A DNA stretch of 64,000 nt, from the NCBI GenBank assembly GCA_027563935.2, contig CM050449.1, positions 59,785,949-59,849,948 on the forward strand. The letters run 5' to 3'. The notes under the pieces are model-generated. The model was not told the origin of the DNA. It saw only the letters and a list, made by a program, of their open reading frames with translations, and did no database searches. A program made the position numbers and the translations under genes. This DNA is from Costus lasius (lineage: Eukaryota > Streptophyta > Magnoliopsida > Zingiberales > Costaceae). Position 1 is the first letter of the stretch. The number at the start of each line of letters is the position of its first letter. Below, piece after piece: positions 22,074 through 34,757 of this stretch.

Positions 22074-25000
22074 AAACCGTCTCTGTATGTGCTTGGACTT
22101 CTGGTGCGACCGTGGTTCCTTTGCTTGTGCGATTGCTCCAGTGTTATCACAGAAGATAACCAAAGGATCTGCACTCGAAGGAACGACACCAAGTTCTCTC
22201 ACGAACTTACGAATCCACACTGCCTCCTTGGATGCTTCCGAGGCTGCAACATACTCGGCTTCTGTTGTGGAATCAGCAACAGTTGACTGTTTGAAACTCT
22301 TCCACACCACTGCTCCACCATTCAAGCTAAAAACATAGCCTGATTGCGATCGGAAATCATCCTGGTCCGACTGGAACGAAGCGTCAGTATATCCCTCTAT
22401 ACTGAGTTCTTCCTGACCACCATATATCAAGAACATATCTTTGGTCCTCCGCAGATATTTTAAAATGTTCTTGACCGCAATCCAGTGCGCCAAACCTGGA
22501 TTACTTTGGAATCGACTGGTCACGCTTAACCCGTAAGCGACGTCTGGGCGAGTACACAACATCGCATACATGATGGACCCAATAGCCGAAGCATAAGGCG
22601 TATTATCCATTTCATCTTTCTCAGTCTGTGTTTGTGGACACTGACTCTTCGAAAGATTCAGACCATGTCTGACTGGAAGATATCCACGTTTAGAATTCTC
22701 TAAATGGAATCTATCCAGGACCTTATCGATGTAAGTACTCTGGCACAACCCGAGAAGCCTCTTAGATCTATCCCGGTAGATCTTCACACCTAACACATAG
22801 GCTGCTTCTCCTAGATCTTTCATCTGGAAACATTTTCCTAACCATGCTTTAACCGCATGCAGTTCAGGAATATCATTTCCAATGATCAAGATATCATCGA
22901 CGTAGAGGATTAGGAATGTAATTACGCTCCCACTAAACCTCTTATATACACACGGGTCATCCTTGTTCTTGATGAATCCAAACTCAGAGATTGATTCATC
23001 AAAACGAATATTCCAGCTTCTTGATGCTTGCTTCAGTCCATAAATGGACTTCTTTAACTTGCATATTTTATGCCGATCTGCTGGATTAGTGAAACCCTCA
23101 GGTTGTGTCATAAACACATCCTCATCCAGATTTCCATTAAGGAAAGCTGTCTTCACATCCATCTGCCAGATCTCATAATCATAATATGCAGCTATCGCGA
23201 AAAGAATCCGAATAGACTTAAACATGGCTACAGGTGAGAAAGTTTCATCATAATCTATCCCGTAGATTTGTTTGAAACCTTTCGCAACTAGCCTGCCTTT
23301 ATAGGTAACCACGTTACCATCCATGTCAATCTTCTTCTTGAAGATCCATTTACAGCCTATAGGGATTACTCCCGGAGGCGGATCAACCAAATCCCAGACT
23401 TGGTTATCTGACATGGAGTCCATTTCGGCTCGCATAGCTTCAAGCCATCTAGCTGACTCCGGTCCACTGACCGCATCCGCATAAGTGAGGGGTTCATCAT
23501 TATCAATGATGTAGACTCCGTCATAGCGCTCAGGCTGTCGACGGATCCTTCCCGATCTTCGCGGTTCCCGTGATATTTGAGCCTCAGGTTGTTCAATAAC
23601 CTGATCTACCGGCTCAGGCTCATCCATCTGTGCTTGACTACTTTGTCCTTCTTCTGGAATCTCATCCAGCTTTATTTCTCTCCCACTGGCCTCTTGCAGA
23701 AGAAATTCCTTCTCAAGAAATATGGCCGTCCGAGCAACAAATACCTTGTTCTCCTTGGGATCGAAGAAATAATAACCCTTAGTTTCCTTAGGGTAACCGA
23801 CAAAGATGCATTTGTCAGATCTGCTCTCTAGTTTCCCAGAGGCGAGCTTTTTGACATAAGCCTCGCAACCCCAGATCCTGATAAATGTCAAGCTAGGCTG
23901 TTTCCCATACCATAATTCATATGGCGTCTTTGAAACTGCCTTGGATGGCACTCGGTTTAGTACTTTTGCAGCTGTTTCCAGTGCAAAACCCCAAAAGGAG
24001 TACGGTAGAGTAGCCTGACTCATCATAGAATGAACCATATCAAGTAACGTTCTATTTCTCCTCTCGGACACACCATTCCACTGCGGTGTTCCTGGCGGAG
24101 TGAGCTGTGAGATAATCCCACACTCCTTCAGATAGTCAGTAAACGTATGACTTAGGTATTCTCCACCTCGATCAGAACGAAGTGCCTTGATATTTCGGCC
24201 TAACTGATTTTGTACTTCATTTTTGAACTCTTTGAACTTGTCAAAAGATTCACTTTTATGTCTCATTAAATAGACATACCCATACCTACTGAAATCATCA
24301 GTAAAGGTAATGAAGTACTGATAGCCACCTCTGGCATGTTTACTAAATGGCCCACACACATCACTGTGTATAAGGTCAAGTAAACCTGAAGCCCTTTGAC
24401 CTTTATGAGGAAAAGGTGACTTCGTCATTTTACCCATCAAACAAGCTTTGCATGTATCAATCTCCTCACAGGAGAATGATCCCAGCAGTCCATGATCATG
24501 CAACCGCTTAATGCGTTTCTTGTTAATATGGCCTAAACGACTATGCCATAGCAAGGTGCTGTGATCAGCATACTTGGCTTTCTTGTTATCAATGTTTTGT
24601 ATAGAATGTTCCATGTCCAACATGAATAACCCATTGTTAATTGAACCAGTCGCATACACAATATTATCATAAGTTAAAACACACTTTGAAATCTTGCATT
24701 CAAAGGCAAATCCTTTCCTGACAAGAGCAGGAATAGAGATAATATTCTTGGTAATACTGGGTACAAAATAACAATTGTTTAATTCCAATACAATGCCAGA
24801 TGGTAAAGAAATGAAATAGTCTCCTACAGCAACAGCAGCAACCCGTGCCCCGTTTCCAACTCGTAGGTCTACCTCATGCTGTCCCACCTGCCTTCTTCTC
24901 TTGAGTTCCTGCACATTTGAACAAATGTGAACTCCACATGCAGTGTCCAACACCCATGATATAGAAGAAGATGAAACCATGACTTCCGTCACGTATATAC

Positions 25001-25355
25001 CTGAGCCAGAAGCAATGCTTCCCCTCTTATCTCCTTGGAGCGCTTTGCAGTCCTTTTTCCAGTGACCCAGCTGGCCACAGTGGAAACACCTGTTATCCTT
25101 CGACCGCTTCACCTTCTGTTTCAGAGCCTTACTGTAGTTCTTGACAGGGGCCTTGCCCTTCTTCCCCTTCTTCTTGTTCCTAGAAGGAACCATCAAGACA
25201 GAGGTTGAAGGCTTACCCTTTAGAGTTTCCTCAGTAGTCAAGAGCATATTCAGCAGCTCTGCCGGCGTACAATCGATTTTGTTCATATTAAAGTTAATGA
25301 TGAACGCATCGAAAGAAGGCGGGAGAGACTGCAGAATAATATCTACAGCAAGCTC
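22074..25355 (-). pseudogene. Copia copy F gag-pol after the nonsense codon, RNase H end deleted
   Basis: Open from just after the stop at 25356 through the end of Gag, CCHC knuckle, protease, integrase, reverse transcriptase with YVDD, and most of RNase H (up to HIQRRF). There it fuses to a short non-homologous tail made from filler and LTR sequence, ending at 22041. The final conserved RNase H/C-terminal stretch is missing. Confidence 0.92.
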
Positions 25356-25805
25356 CTAGTTGATGGTATGCCCCAGTTTCTCTAGAGCCTCCTTGTGCCC
25401 AATCATCTTGAGCACGTGAGCTCCCACTGGGCTCCCTTCAGCCAGTTTGCTCTGAAAGAAGAGCTTCGTCAGATTATAGCGCTCAGTCCTCGCCTGTGCA
25501 GCATACAGCATCTTGAGGTTCGCTATAATCTCTATAGCCGACATATCCTCATGCTGACGCTGCAGCGGTGGCGTCATAGACGCTAGCATCAGGCAAGCGA
25601 CATCAATGCTATCATTGACGTGCTTTTCGTAGGCATCCCGAACCGCCCTTGCGGCGTTCGGAGCGGGCTGCGGCGGTATCGCCGTCTCGAGGACATACAG
25701 TTTCCTCTCTGCCTTAAGAACGATCTTAAGGTGTCCAAACCAGTCAGAGAAGTTCGGCCCAGCAAACTTCTCCCTTTCCAGTAGGGATCGCACATTGAAG
25801 CTCAT
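25356..25805 (-). CDS. Copia copy F Gag N-terminal fragment
   Basis: 149 codons from the family start ATG at 25805 (MSFNVRSLLEREKF). The reading frame ends where CAG has become TAG (25356-25358), in the middle of Gag and before the CCHC knuckle. The product would lack the nucleic-acid-binding part. The same frame continues open to 22041. Confidence 0.88.
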   Translation of the reverse strand: MSFNVRSLLEREKFAGPNFSDWFGHLKIVLKAERKLYVLETAIPPQPAPNAARAVRDAYEKHVNDSIDVACLMLASMTPPLQRQHEDMSAIEIIANLKMLYAAQARTERYNLTKLFFQSKLAEGSPVGAHVLKMIGHKEALEKLGHTIN

Positions 25806-26728
25806 GGTGTTCGTTGCTGCAGGAATCTACAACAAGCAAGAACAGCAAGGTTAGTATCAATGTTCAGAATCAATCCAGGACTTAAGAAAGATTCTTTTCT
25901 CACTATTTTGTCTGACTGAAAAATCCAGTAAACAGTCCGAAAGAGTAACACTCTTTTAGTGAGATGGGATCCAGATTTCATACTTGGTCTCCGCGTCCCG
26001 CTCAGGCGAGATAAGATGCACAGAGATGACAAGCACTAATTTCTGGTAGGCTGTCCCAGCCAATCGCCAACCCGTGCGATTCCCCTTCATCTGGGCAATC
26101 CAGCAGACTGTGCCAACTGAGTTGGTACAACACAGTCTCTGATCCCACAGATGGCTGCCTCCATGTGCTACCATATGCGCCACATATGTAGACTACATGG
26201 TCAAGCTGACCTGACCTACTCCCTGGACCACCACGTGCTATGCTGAGCAACGAGAAGGGATAAATCCCTGCTCTGTAACACGCAGGTGTAATCCAGCACC
26301 GTCTGAAGATAGATGGACGTGCCCACTGAGTGGGTTCAACACGGCTCCAACGATAGTCAGAACGGTGAGGTTTCGCGTCAGAAGGCTTACGAGCTTGATA
26401 TATTAGCGTTGGATTTTAACGGTCTTTTTATCTTCTTACTATCAGGCATATTCTATGGCTATAGCAGAAGATAAACATAAACATGCAATTCTAATTATTT
26501 AAATAATAAATAGAAAGCATGATCTTATGTGGTAAAAAGCCCATGAACCCTAGTAAGACCTTAATTTTACTTAAGTCTTCACTTGAGCTCCATTGCATCT
26601 CATCTGGTCCAACCCAGTGCCCTAGCGCCAAGAGCACCTCAGGTGCACCACCAGGTGAATGCCCCTCTTGGATGTGTGCCTTTGTGCTCTTGTCTAATCA
26701 AACACAATTTGATCTATCTAGACAAGCT

Positions 26729-26820
26729 TTGACTCGCAGGTCAATTATACAATAAATTAATGAAAAAGTGATTCGCAGATCACAATAATATTAACTTATA
26801 ATTTACCAGGCACGCAGGCC
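26729..26820 (-). promoter_or_regulatory. Three leader hairpins with a shared CTGCG loop (copy F)
   Basis: Sense strand: GGC-CTGCGT-GCC (26809-26820), GTGAT-CTGCGA-ATCAC (26768-26783) and TTGAC-CTGCGA-GTCAA (26729-26744). Same stems and loops as in copy B. Surrounding AT-rich bases differ between copies more than the hairpins do. Confidence 0.6.
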
Positions 26821-27439
26821 CCAGCACAGCACACATTAGGGCAACCCACATAAGATTAAATAAACAAGCATAGGCATCAATCAACATGTGATCCATTCAT
26901 GAAATTAAAATTTTGAAAAAACCCATGGCATCAATTTTAATTTCCTTATGAGCCCTATAACCTTACAATGGTCCATTGATGGGGATCCACTCATCCATCT
27001 AGTTAGATCCTTTCCCCTTGCATGCACCGAGTCCTAACTGACCCGAGTTGACCTAATGGTCAACCATGCATGCGCCAAGGGCTGAACCACCATCATGAGT
27101 TTTGGTAAGCGGGTGTGACCCCGGGCCTAACTCAAGTGTGTTCAGAAGTTGTCTCAACCAGACCTCGCTACACGCCATGGATGCAGTCGACCTATAGCCA
27201 CCTCGTGCTTGCGCACAGGTGCTATCTAGTCAACCCATCTAGGCTATCAGATGGTCTGATCAGACTAGTTGGATCTAACCTAGAAGATGCTTTCAACCCC
27301 ATCAACCCATCTAAGGATTTATGGTAGGAGCACCTTAGATCTAATCAGCCGCGCAAGATGTAAGTTTTATAAAACATATAGATCAAGCGCAAACAATCAA
27401 ACAACATGCTTCATTTATGTTGATAACCCTTAGATCTAA

Positions 27440-27538
27440 GGGGGTCCCCTTCAAGGGGGAGCGCAAACTTTAGGGGGTCCCCTTCAAGGGGGAGCGCAAA
27501 CTTTAGGGGGTCCCCTTCAAGGGGGAGCGCAAACTTTA
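27440..27538 (-). repeat. Three tandem copies of a 33-base, LTR-end-like unit
   Basis: Units start at 27440, 27473 and 27506; each reads GGGGGTCCCCTTCAAGGGGG followed by AGCGCAAACTTTA. The core CCCCTTCAAGGGG is a near-perfect palindrome and matches the U5 end of the LTRs of copies B and C (15880-15905), which continue AGCGAAACCC. Copy E has two units at the same place. The unit probably came from an LTR end and was then amplified inside the leader. Confidence 0.85.
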
Positions 27539-27658
27539 GGTAACCATGATACAAGCGCAAAGTTCATGTAACCAAATCATCAAGTAAGCGCAAAATCATC
27601 AAGTAAGCGCAACATGTATGGATCACATCAGCAAACATAATAGCATGCATAGAGCCAC

Positions 27659-27670
27659 GCTCTGATACCA
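27659..27670 (-). other. Primer binding site of copy F
   Basis: Complement of TGGTATCAGAGC, a full 12-base match to the 3' end of initiator Met tRNA, two bases from the 5' LTR. Confidence 0.92.
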
Positions 27671-27672
27671 AT

Positions 27673-29371
27673 TGAAGAAACCCCTTAAACTGGGGCAAAA
27701 ACCCTAGTCATGGCGCTAATGAAAAATATGCTAGCGGAAGCAAGGGTTTAAGATCATTTGCATGCCATATGTTCAACTATAACCGATTGAATAGATTGAG
27801 AGGGAAATTCATACCAACGCCATATGCTTGGAAGTCGGCTTGGATGAAGAGAACAAATTAGATCTCCTCCACAAGTTCACACACAAGATGAAGATGCTTA
27901 CTCCTTGCGGTCCCTTGTGCTAGCAAGACACCCAAGCTTTTCTTTTGTCGAATGGAAAGGGGGTGATGAGATGATTCCCTCTTGGCCGAGAGCTCCTCTT
28001 GCCAAAGCTTCTCTCTTTTTCCGATCGCCCAACCAAAGAGCTAGGCGTTGAAGCAAAGAGCAAAACGCATATGCGTTTTTGGCGTTGGAGCAAAAACCGG
28101 TTTGATTACTTACCATAAATGGAAGACAATCAAGCCATGCGTTTAAGCCAACCCTAAAACGCCTATTGACATTGAACCAAGCGTTCACCTTTGTGAACCG
28201 GTTCAATCCAATAACGTCAAATCGACTTTGGTTCTTCAAACCAAACCGAAATAGCTCAAGCCACTTGGTCTAGACCAAATCGAACCCCAAGGCTCATGAT
28301 CTAACCATTCATCTCCTGATGCCCCTGATCTCTTCGATCTAGCATCATCTCTCTTGATCGAAGCTTACCGATCTCAAGTCCTAATCAATCAAACATGATC
28401 AGACCAGATCTCACTTACAATCAGAGATTAAATCCCTCTAATCTGAACTCAAAGAATTCAGTCCATACGATCTGACTCAAGTAAGCCATATCACCAAATT
28501 GTGCGACCCTGAGGGTTTCCTCTAAATGTCGGTAACGATAACTTACGTTATCACGATCAGTGAGGGGTATCTAGCAACACATCACTGTCTCCCGATATAA
28601 AGGAAAGAGTCTTCCAAGACTACTCCCAAACCATAGCACAAGTGTGAATCAAACTCACAAGGCATACATGTATCCTTTGCCACTGGACGTTCTTATTGGA
28701 CAAGCATGTCAAGCCTGTAACTCCAATACGATGAGCATGATTAGATCAGATGAACATAGTCATCTGGGTATGGCCATACACTTCCTCAATCATCTCATAT
28801 AGGGGGGGCCCCTTAGAACATCACACTCCTTGAACAAGGAGACGGCAATCCTTTATCTATCACAAGTGCCCTAACCTGACTCAAGCTCACCATCCAAGAT
28901 AGTCTATAATCATTATGTTTCAAATGATATTGAACTACCTCAAGACAATGACAATCATCATTTAGAAACACAAGTGATCTCAAGTCAGAGGACATGTGCC
29001 ACTTGCTGCTTACAGGGATCATTCACATCGTGATAAGCAATGGAATATCCCAGTAGGGTCTGTCCAGTACATCCAATGTACCTATGAGTCTACATCTTAT
29101 CCCATGCTCGAAGCATCCTATAAGATTAGCACTCATATTAGTCTCAATCATATCAAGGCTGTCTCAGTTCACCAAGATATCTCGACTAAGGACTTATAGC
29201 CTGTCAGCCTAGCTGAACAGCTTTGAGACATTATTCAGAAGTACACTTATTACAGCAGACAAGGTAACAATCTGAATAACAACCATGCCTTTATAAACAC
29301 AAGAGTTTATTACATGATACTTTTACAATCCCAAAGGCCTCAAACATTAGCCTTAAGGGCATACCCCAACA
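27673..29371 (-). repeat. 5' LTR of Copia copy F
   Basis: 1699 bases, boundary TG-AAGAAACCCC on the left and CCCCAACA on the right, followed by target copy GGATG. Hairpin with sense loop GTAA at 28537-28552. Confidence 0.95.
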
Positions 29372-31234
29372 GGATGGCACTCGGTTTAGTACCTTTGCAG
29401 CTGTTTCCAGTGCAAATCCCCAAAAGAAGTATGGAAGAGTAGCCTGACTCATCATAGAACGAACCATATCAAGTAACGTTCTATTTCTCCTTTCGGACAC
29501 ACCATTCCATTGCGGTGTTCCTGGCGGAGTGAGCTGTGAGATAATCCCACACTCCTTTAGATAGTCAGTAAACGCATGACTTAGGTATTCTCCACCTCGA
29601 TCTGAGCGAAGTGCCTTGATATTTCGGCCTAGCTGATTTTGTACTTCATTCTTGAACTCTTTGAACTTGTCAAAAGATTCACTTTTATGTCTCATCAGAT
29701 AGACATACCCATACCTACTGAAATCATCAGTAAAGGTAATGAAGTACTGATAGCCACCTCTAGCATGTTTACTAAATGGCCCACACACATCACTGTGTAT
29801 GAGGTCAAGTAAACCTGAAGCCCTTTGACCTTTATTAGAAAAAGGTGACTTCGTCATTTTACCCATCAAACAAGCTTTGCATGTATCAATCTCCTCACAG
29901 GAGAATGATCCCAGCAGTCCATGATCATGCAACCGCTTAATGCGTTTCTCGTTTATATTGCCTAAACGACTATGCCATAGCAAGGTGCTGTCATCAGCAT
30001 TCTTGGCTTTCTTATTATCAATGTTATGTATAGAACTTTCCATGTCCAACATGTATAACCCATTGTTAATTGAACCAGTAGCATAAACAATATTACCATA
30101 AGATAAAACACACTTTGAAATATTGCATTCAAAGGCAAATCCTTTCCTGACAAGAGCAGGAATGGAGATAATATTTTTAGTTATACTGGGAACAAAATAA
30201 CAACTGTTTAGTTCCAATACAAGTCCAGATGGTAAAGAAATGAAATAGTCTCCTACAGCAACAGCAGCAACCCATGCCCCGTTTCCAACGCGTAGGTCTA
30301 CCTCATGCTGTCCCACCTGCCTTCTTCTCTTGAGTTCCTGTACATTTGAACAAATGTGAACTCCACATGCAGTGTCCAACACCCATGAAATAGAAGAAGA
30401 TGAAACCATGACTTCCGTCACGTATATACCTGAGCCAGAAGTGATGCTTCCCCTCTTATCTCCTTGGAGCGCTTTACAGTCCTTTTTCCAGTGACCCAGC
30501 TGGCCACAGTGGAAACACCTGTTGTCCTTCGACCGCTTCACCTTCTGTTTCAGTGCCTTACTGTAGTTCTTGACTGGGGCCTTGCCCTTCTTCCCCTTCT
30601 TCTTGTTTCTGAAAGGAACCAGTAAGACAGAGGTTGAAGGCTTTCCCTTCAGAGTTTCCTCAGTAGTCAAGAGCATATTCAGCAGCTCTGCCGGAGTACA
30701 ATCGATTTTGTTCATATTAAAGTTAATAATGAACGCATCGAAAGAGGGCGGAAGAGACTGCAGAATAATGTCTACAGCAAGCTCCTGGTTGATGGTATGC
30801 CCCAGTTTCTCTAGAGCCTCCTTGTGCCCAATCATCTTGAGCACATGAGCTCCAACTGGGCTCCCTTCAGCCAGTTTGCTCTGAAAGAAGAGCTTCGTCA
30901 GATTATAGCGTTCTGTCCTCGCCTGTGCAGCATACAGCATCTTGAGGTTCGCTATAATCTCTATAGCCGACATATCCTCATGCTGACGCTGCAGCGGTGG
31001 CGTCATAGACGCTAGCATCAGGCAAGCGACATCAATGCTATCATTGACGTGTTTTTCATAGGCATCACGAACCGCCCTTGCGGCGTTCGCAGCGGGTTGA
31101 GGCGGCACAGCCGTCTCGAGGACATACAGTTTCCTCTCAGCCTTAAGAACGATCTTAAGGTGTCCGAACCAGTCAGAGAAGTTCGGCCCAGCAAACTTCT
31201 CCCTTTCCAGTAGGGATCGCACATTGAAGCTCAT
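29372..31234 (-). pseudogene. Copia copy C gag, protease and integrase part, interrupted by copy F
   Basis: From ATG at 31234 the frame is open through Gag, CCHC knuckle (CFHCGQLGHWKKDC), protease around VLDTACGVHI, integrase zinc site and the catalytic D, D and E residues, until RVPS. There F inserted at GGATG. One substitution hits the integrase zinc-binding region: RLGN in place of RLGH, which removes one of the two His ligands. Continues at 20623-18597. Confidence 0.92.
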
Positions 31235-33051
31235 GGTGTTCGTTGCTGCAGGAATCTACAACAATGCAAGAACAGCAAGGTCAGTATCAATGTTCAGAAT
31301 CAATCCAGGACTTAAGAAAGATTCTTTTCTCACTATTTTGTCTGACTGAAAAAATCCAGTAAACAGTCCGAAAGAGTAACACTCTTTTAGTGAGATGGGA
31401 TCCAGATTTCATACTTGGTCTCCGCGTCCCGCTCAGGCGAGATAAGATGCACAGAGATGACAAGCACTAATTTCTGGTAGGCTGTCCCAGCCAATCGCCA
31501 ACCCGTGCGATTCCCCTTCATCTGGGCAATCCAGCAGACTGTGCCAACTGAGTTGGTACAACACAGTCTCTGATCCCACAGATGGCTGCCTCCATGCGCT
31601 ACCATATGCGCCACATATGTAGCCTACATGGTCAAGCTGACCCGACCTACTCCCTGGACCACCATGTGCTATGCTGAGCAATGAGAAGCGATAAATCCCT
31701 TCTCTGTAACACGCAGGTGAAATCCCGCACCGTCTGAAGATAGATGGACGTGCCCACTGAGTGGGTACAACACGGCTCCAACGATAGTCAGAACAGTGAG
31801 GTTTCGCGTCAGAAGGCTTACGAGCTTGATATTTTTAGCGTTTGGATTTTAACGGCCTTTTATCTTCTTACTATCAGGCAAATCCTATGGCTATAGCAGA
31901 AGATAAACTCATGCAGTTCTAATTATATAACGAATAAAAAGAAAGCATGCTGATCTTATGTGGTAAAAGCCCAAAGCCTATGTAAGACCTTAAGATACTT
32001 AAGTCTTCACTTGCTCTTCTTGGGACTTTTGCATCTCATCTGGTCCAACCCAGGGCCCTAGCGCCAAGAGCACCTCAGGTGCGCCACCAGCTGAATGCGC
32101 CTCTGCGATGTGTGCTTTTGTGCTCTTGTCTAATCAGAATACATTTTGATCTATCTAGACAAGCTTGACTCGCAGGTCAATTATACAATAAATTAAAACA
32201 ATGTGATTCGCAGATCACAAAATAAGATTAATTTATAATTAACCAGGCACGCAGGCCCCAGCACAGCACACAATAGGGCAACCCACATAAGATTAAATAA
32301 ACAGGCATCATGGCATCAACCAATCATCATGTGATCCATTACATAGAAAATAAAATTTTGAAAACCCCATTGGCATCAATTTTAATTCTCTTATGTGCCC
32401 TACAACCTTACAACGGTCCATTGATAGGGATCCACTCATCAATCTAGTTAGATCCTTGCCCTTGCATGCACCAAGTCCTAACTGACTCGAGTTGACCTGA
32501 TGGTCAACCATGCATGCGCCAAGGGCTGAACAACCTTCATGAGATCTGGCAAGCGGGTGTGACCCCGGGCCTAACTCATGTGTGTTCATTGCTGTCTCAA
32601 CCAGACCTCGCTACACGCCTGTGATGCAGTCAACCTATAGCCACCTCGTGCTTTCGCACAGGTGCTATCTGGTCAACCCATCTAGGCTGTCAGATGGTCT
32701 GATCAGACTATTGGATCTAACCTAGAGTATGCTTTCAACCCCATCAACCCGTCTAAGGGTTTATAGTAGATGCATATAGATCTAATTGTTTGCGCGCAAG
32801 TAGGTATAAGTTTTGATGAAATACCATTCAACATACTTAACAAGCGCCAACACAACAACATGCGCAAATCATGAAGAAATATATAACATGCGAAAATCAT
32901 GAAGAAACATACATCTAAGTTCTAAACTAGCATGTAGGTTTCGGCATGTGATCAACCATCATTAGATCTACTCATAAGCATATGCATGGATCAAACATGA
33001 TGATCTACACATTAGATGCGCAAGCAATCATATGAACAAGTATAGATCCTT
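31235..33051 (-). other. Leader of copy C
   Basis: Nearly base-identical to the leader of copy B, with the hairpin trio at 32165-32257 and the splice-acceptor-like TTGTTGTAG next to gag. No gene supported. Confidence 0.75.
32165..32257 (-). promoter_or_regulatory. Three leader hairpins with a shared CTGCG loop (copy C)
   Basis: GGC-CTGCGT-GCC (32246-32257), GTGAT-CTGCGA-ATCAC (32203-32218) and TTGAC-CTGCGA-GTCAA (32165-32180) in the sense of the element; identical to copy B. Confidence 0.6.
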
Positions 33052-33063
33052 CCTCTGATACCA
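33052..33063 (-). other. Primer binding site of copy C
   Basis: Complement of TGGTATCAGAGG next to the 5' LTR of C; initiator Met tRNA type, 11 of 12. Confidence 0.88.
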
Positions 33064-33065
33064 AT

Positions 33066-34757
33066 TGAAGGGTTTAGAGGGGTCCCCTTCAAGGGGGAGC
33101 GAAACCCTATAGATGGCGCAAGTGGTCTTCTTTGTTTTAGCAGCGGAATTAGGGTTTAAACTTGATCGCATGCTATACTTTCATATGATCAACTTAAACA
33201 ACAAATGAAAGATTCGTTACCATAGCCATGGGAAGGAGGCGGCTTGGAAGCAAAGAGCAAGATAGATCTTCTCCACAAGCGACGCACACAAGAAGGAGGG
33301 ATGACTTCTTCTTGTTGATCTTTGTGCTAGCAAAGATCTTCAAGAGTCCTTGCCGAATGGAAGGGATAGGTTGAGATGCTTCCTTGGCCGAGAGCTCTCC
33401 CTTGTCGTTCACCTTCTTCCACACGAGATGGCAAGCAAGCAACGTCAATCACAAGTGAGCAAAAGCGTTTAGGCGATAACATCAAAAATGGCGTTACATG
33501 ACTTCCCAAAATGGAAAGTCATGAAGCCATGTTCCAACGCCAAAACGCCTTCCTTCATGAACCATGCGTTCACATAGTGAACCGGTTCATTCTTAGGTTC
33601 AATTCGATTTGGCTCATAGACCAAAATCAAACCAAGCCAAGCCAATATATGGTCTAGACCTTCTATGAACCTAATGGCTCAAGATCTAACCGTTCATCTC
33701 CTGATGCTCTTGATCTTACCGATCTAGCATCTCCTCTCTCGATCGAAGCTTACCGATCTCAAGCCCTAATCAATCAAACATGATCAGACTAGATCTCACT
33801 TACAATCAGAGTTTAAATCCCTTTAAACTGAACCCAAATAATTCAGTCCACACGATCTGACTTAAGTAAGTCATATCATCAATTTGTGCGACCCTGAGGG
33901 TTTCCTTTAAATGTCGGTAATGATAACTTTCGTTATCACGATCAGTGAGGGGTATCTAGCAACACATCACTGTCTCCCGATATAAAGGAAAGAGTCTTCC
34001 AAGACTACTCCCAAACCACAGCACAAGTGTGAATCAACTTCACAAGGCATGCATGTGTCCTTTGCCACTGGATGTTCTTATTGGACAAGCGGGTCAAGCT
34101 TGTAACTCCAATACGATGAGCATGATTAGATCAGATGAGCATAGTCATCTGGGTATGGCCATACACTTTCTCAATCATCTCATATAGGGGGGCCCCTTTA
34201 GAACATCACACTCCTTGAACAAGGAGACGGCAATCCTATATCTATCACTAGTGCCCTAACCTGACTCATGATCATTATCCAAGATAGTCTATGATCATTA
34301 TGTTTCAAATGATATTGAACTACCTCAAAACAATGACAATCATCATTTAGTAACTCAAGTGATCTCAAGTCAGAGGACATGTGCCACTTAGTGCATACAA
34401 GGAATATTCACATTGTGACAAGCAATTGAATATCCTAGTAGGGTCTGTCCAGTACATCCAATGTACCCATGAGTCTACATCTTATTCCATGCTCGAAGCA
34501 TCCTATAAGATTAGAACACATATTAGTCTCAATCATATCAAGGCTGTCTCATGTTCACCATGATATCTCGACTAAGGACATATAGCCTGTCAGCCTAGCT
34601 GAACAGCTTTGAGACATTATTCAGTAGTACACTTATTACTGCAGACAAGGCAACAACCTGAATAATAACCATGCCTTTATAAACATAAGAGTTTATTACA
34701 TGATACTGTTACAATCCCAAAGGCCTCAAACATTAGCCTTAAGGGCATACCCCAACA
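33066..34757 (-). repeat. 5' LTR of Copia copy C
   Basis: 1692 bases; ends with CCCCAACA at 34757 and the target copy CTTAT at 34758-34762, after which the 5' LTR of B resumes. Hairpin with sense loop GAAA at 33922-33937. Confidence 0.95.

Larger units (their letters stand above)
25806..27658 (-). other. Leader of copy F
   Basis: About 1.85 kb, same organisation as the other leaders. It has the splice-acceptor-like TTGTTGTAG next to gag, the hairpin trio at 26729-26820, then a stretch near the primer site with three copies of a 33-base unit (27440-27538). No supported gene. Confidence 0.75.
20624..29371 (-). mobile_element. Copia copy F, truncated at its 3' end by an internal deletion
   Basis: Inserted in the pol of copy C with GGATG at 20619-20623 and 29372-29376. 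5' LTR 27673-29371 is complete (1699 bases). The left LTR is 20624 to about 22056, lacking about 267 bases of its U3 start, the polypurine tract and the last 50 or so codons of RNase H. The target copies are intact, so the loss happened after integration. Gag has a nonsense codon at 25356-25358. U5 end is GGGGTTTCTTCA, shared with copy D. About three differences were seen between the shared parts of the two LTRs. Confidence 0.94.
16884..34757 (-). mobile_element. Copia copy C, complete but interrupted by copy F
   Basis: Both LTRs and both target copies are present: CTTAT at 16879-16883 and 34758-34762. 3' LTR 16884-18576, gag-pol 31234-29372 then 20623-18597, leader, primer site 33052-33063, 5' LTR 33066-34757. 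LTRs differ at about four bases and one G-run length. It is very close to its host copy B in LTR, leader and pol, so the two come from the same recent source. Coding span without the insertion is 3885 bases with one nonsense codon. Confidence 0.95.

Noticed and set aside
27440..27538. CRISPR-like short regular repeats
   Set aside because: The units are directly adjacent with no spacers, are related to an LTR end, and lie in a plant retrotransposon leader.
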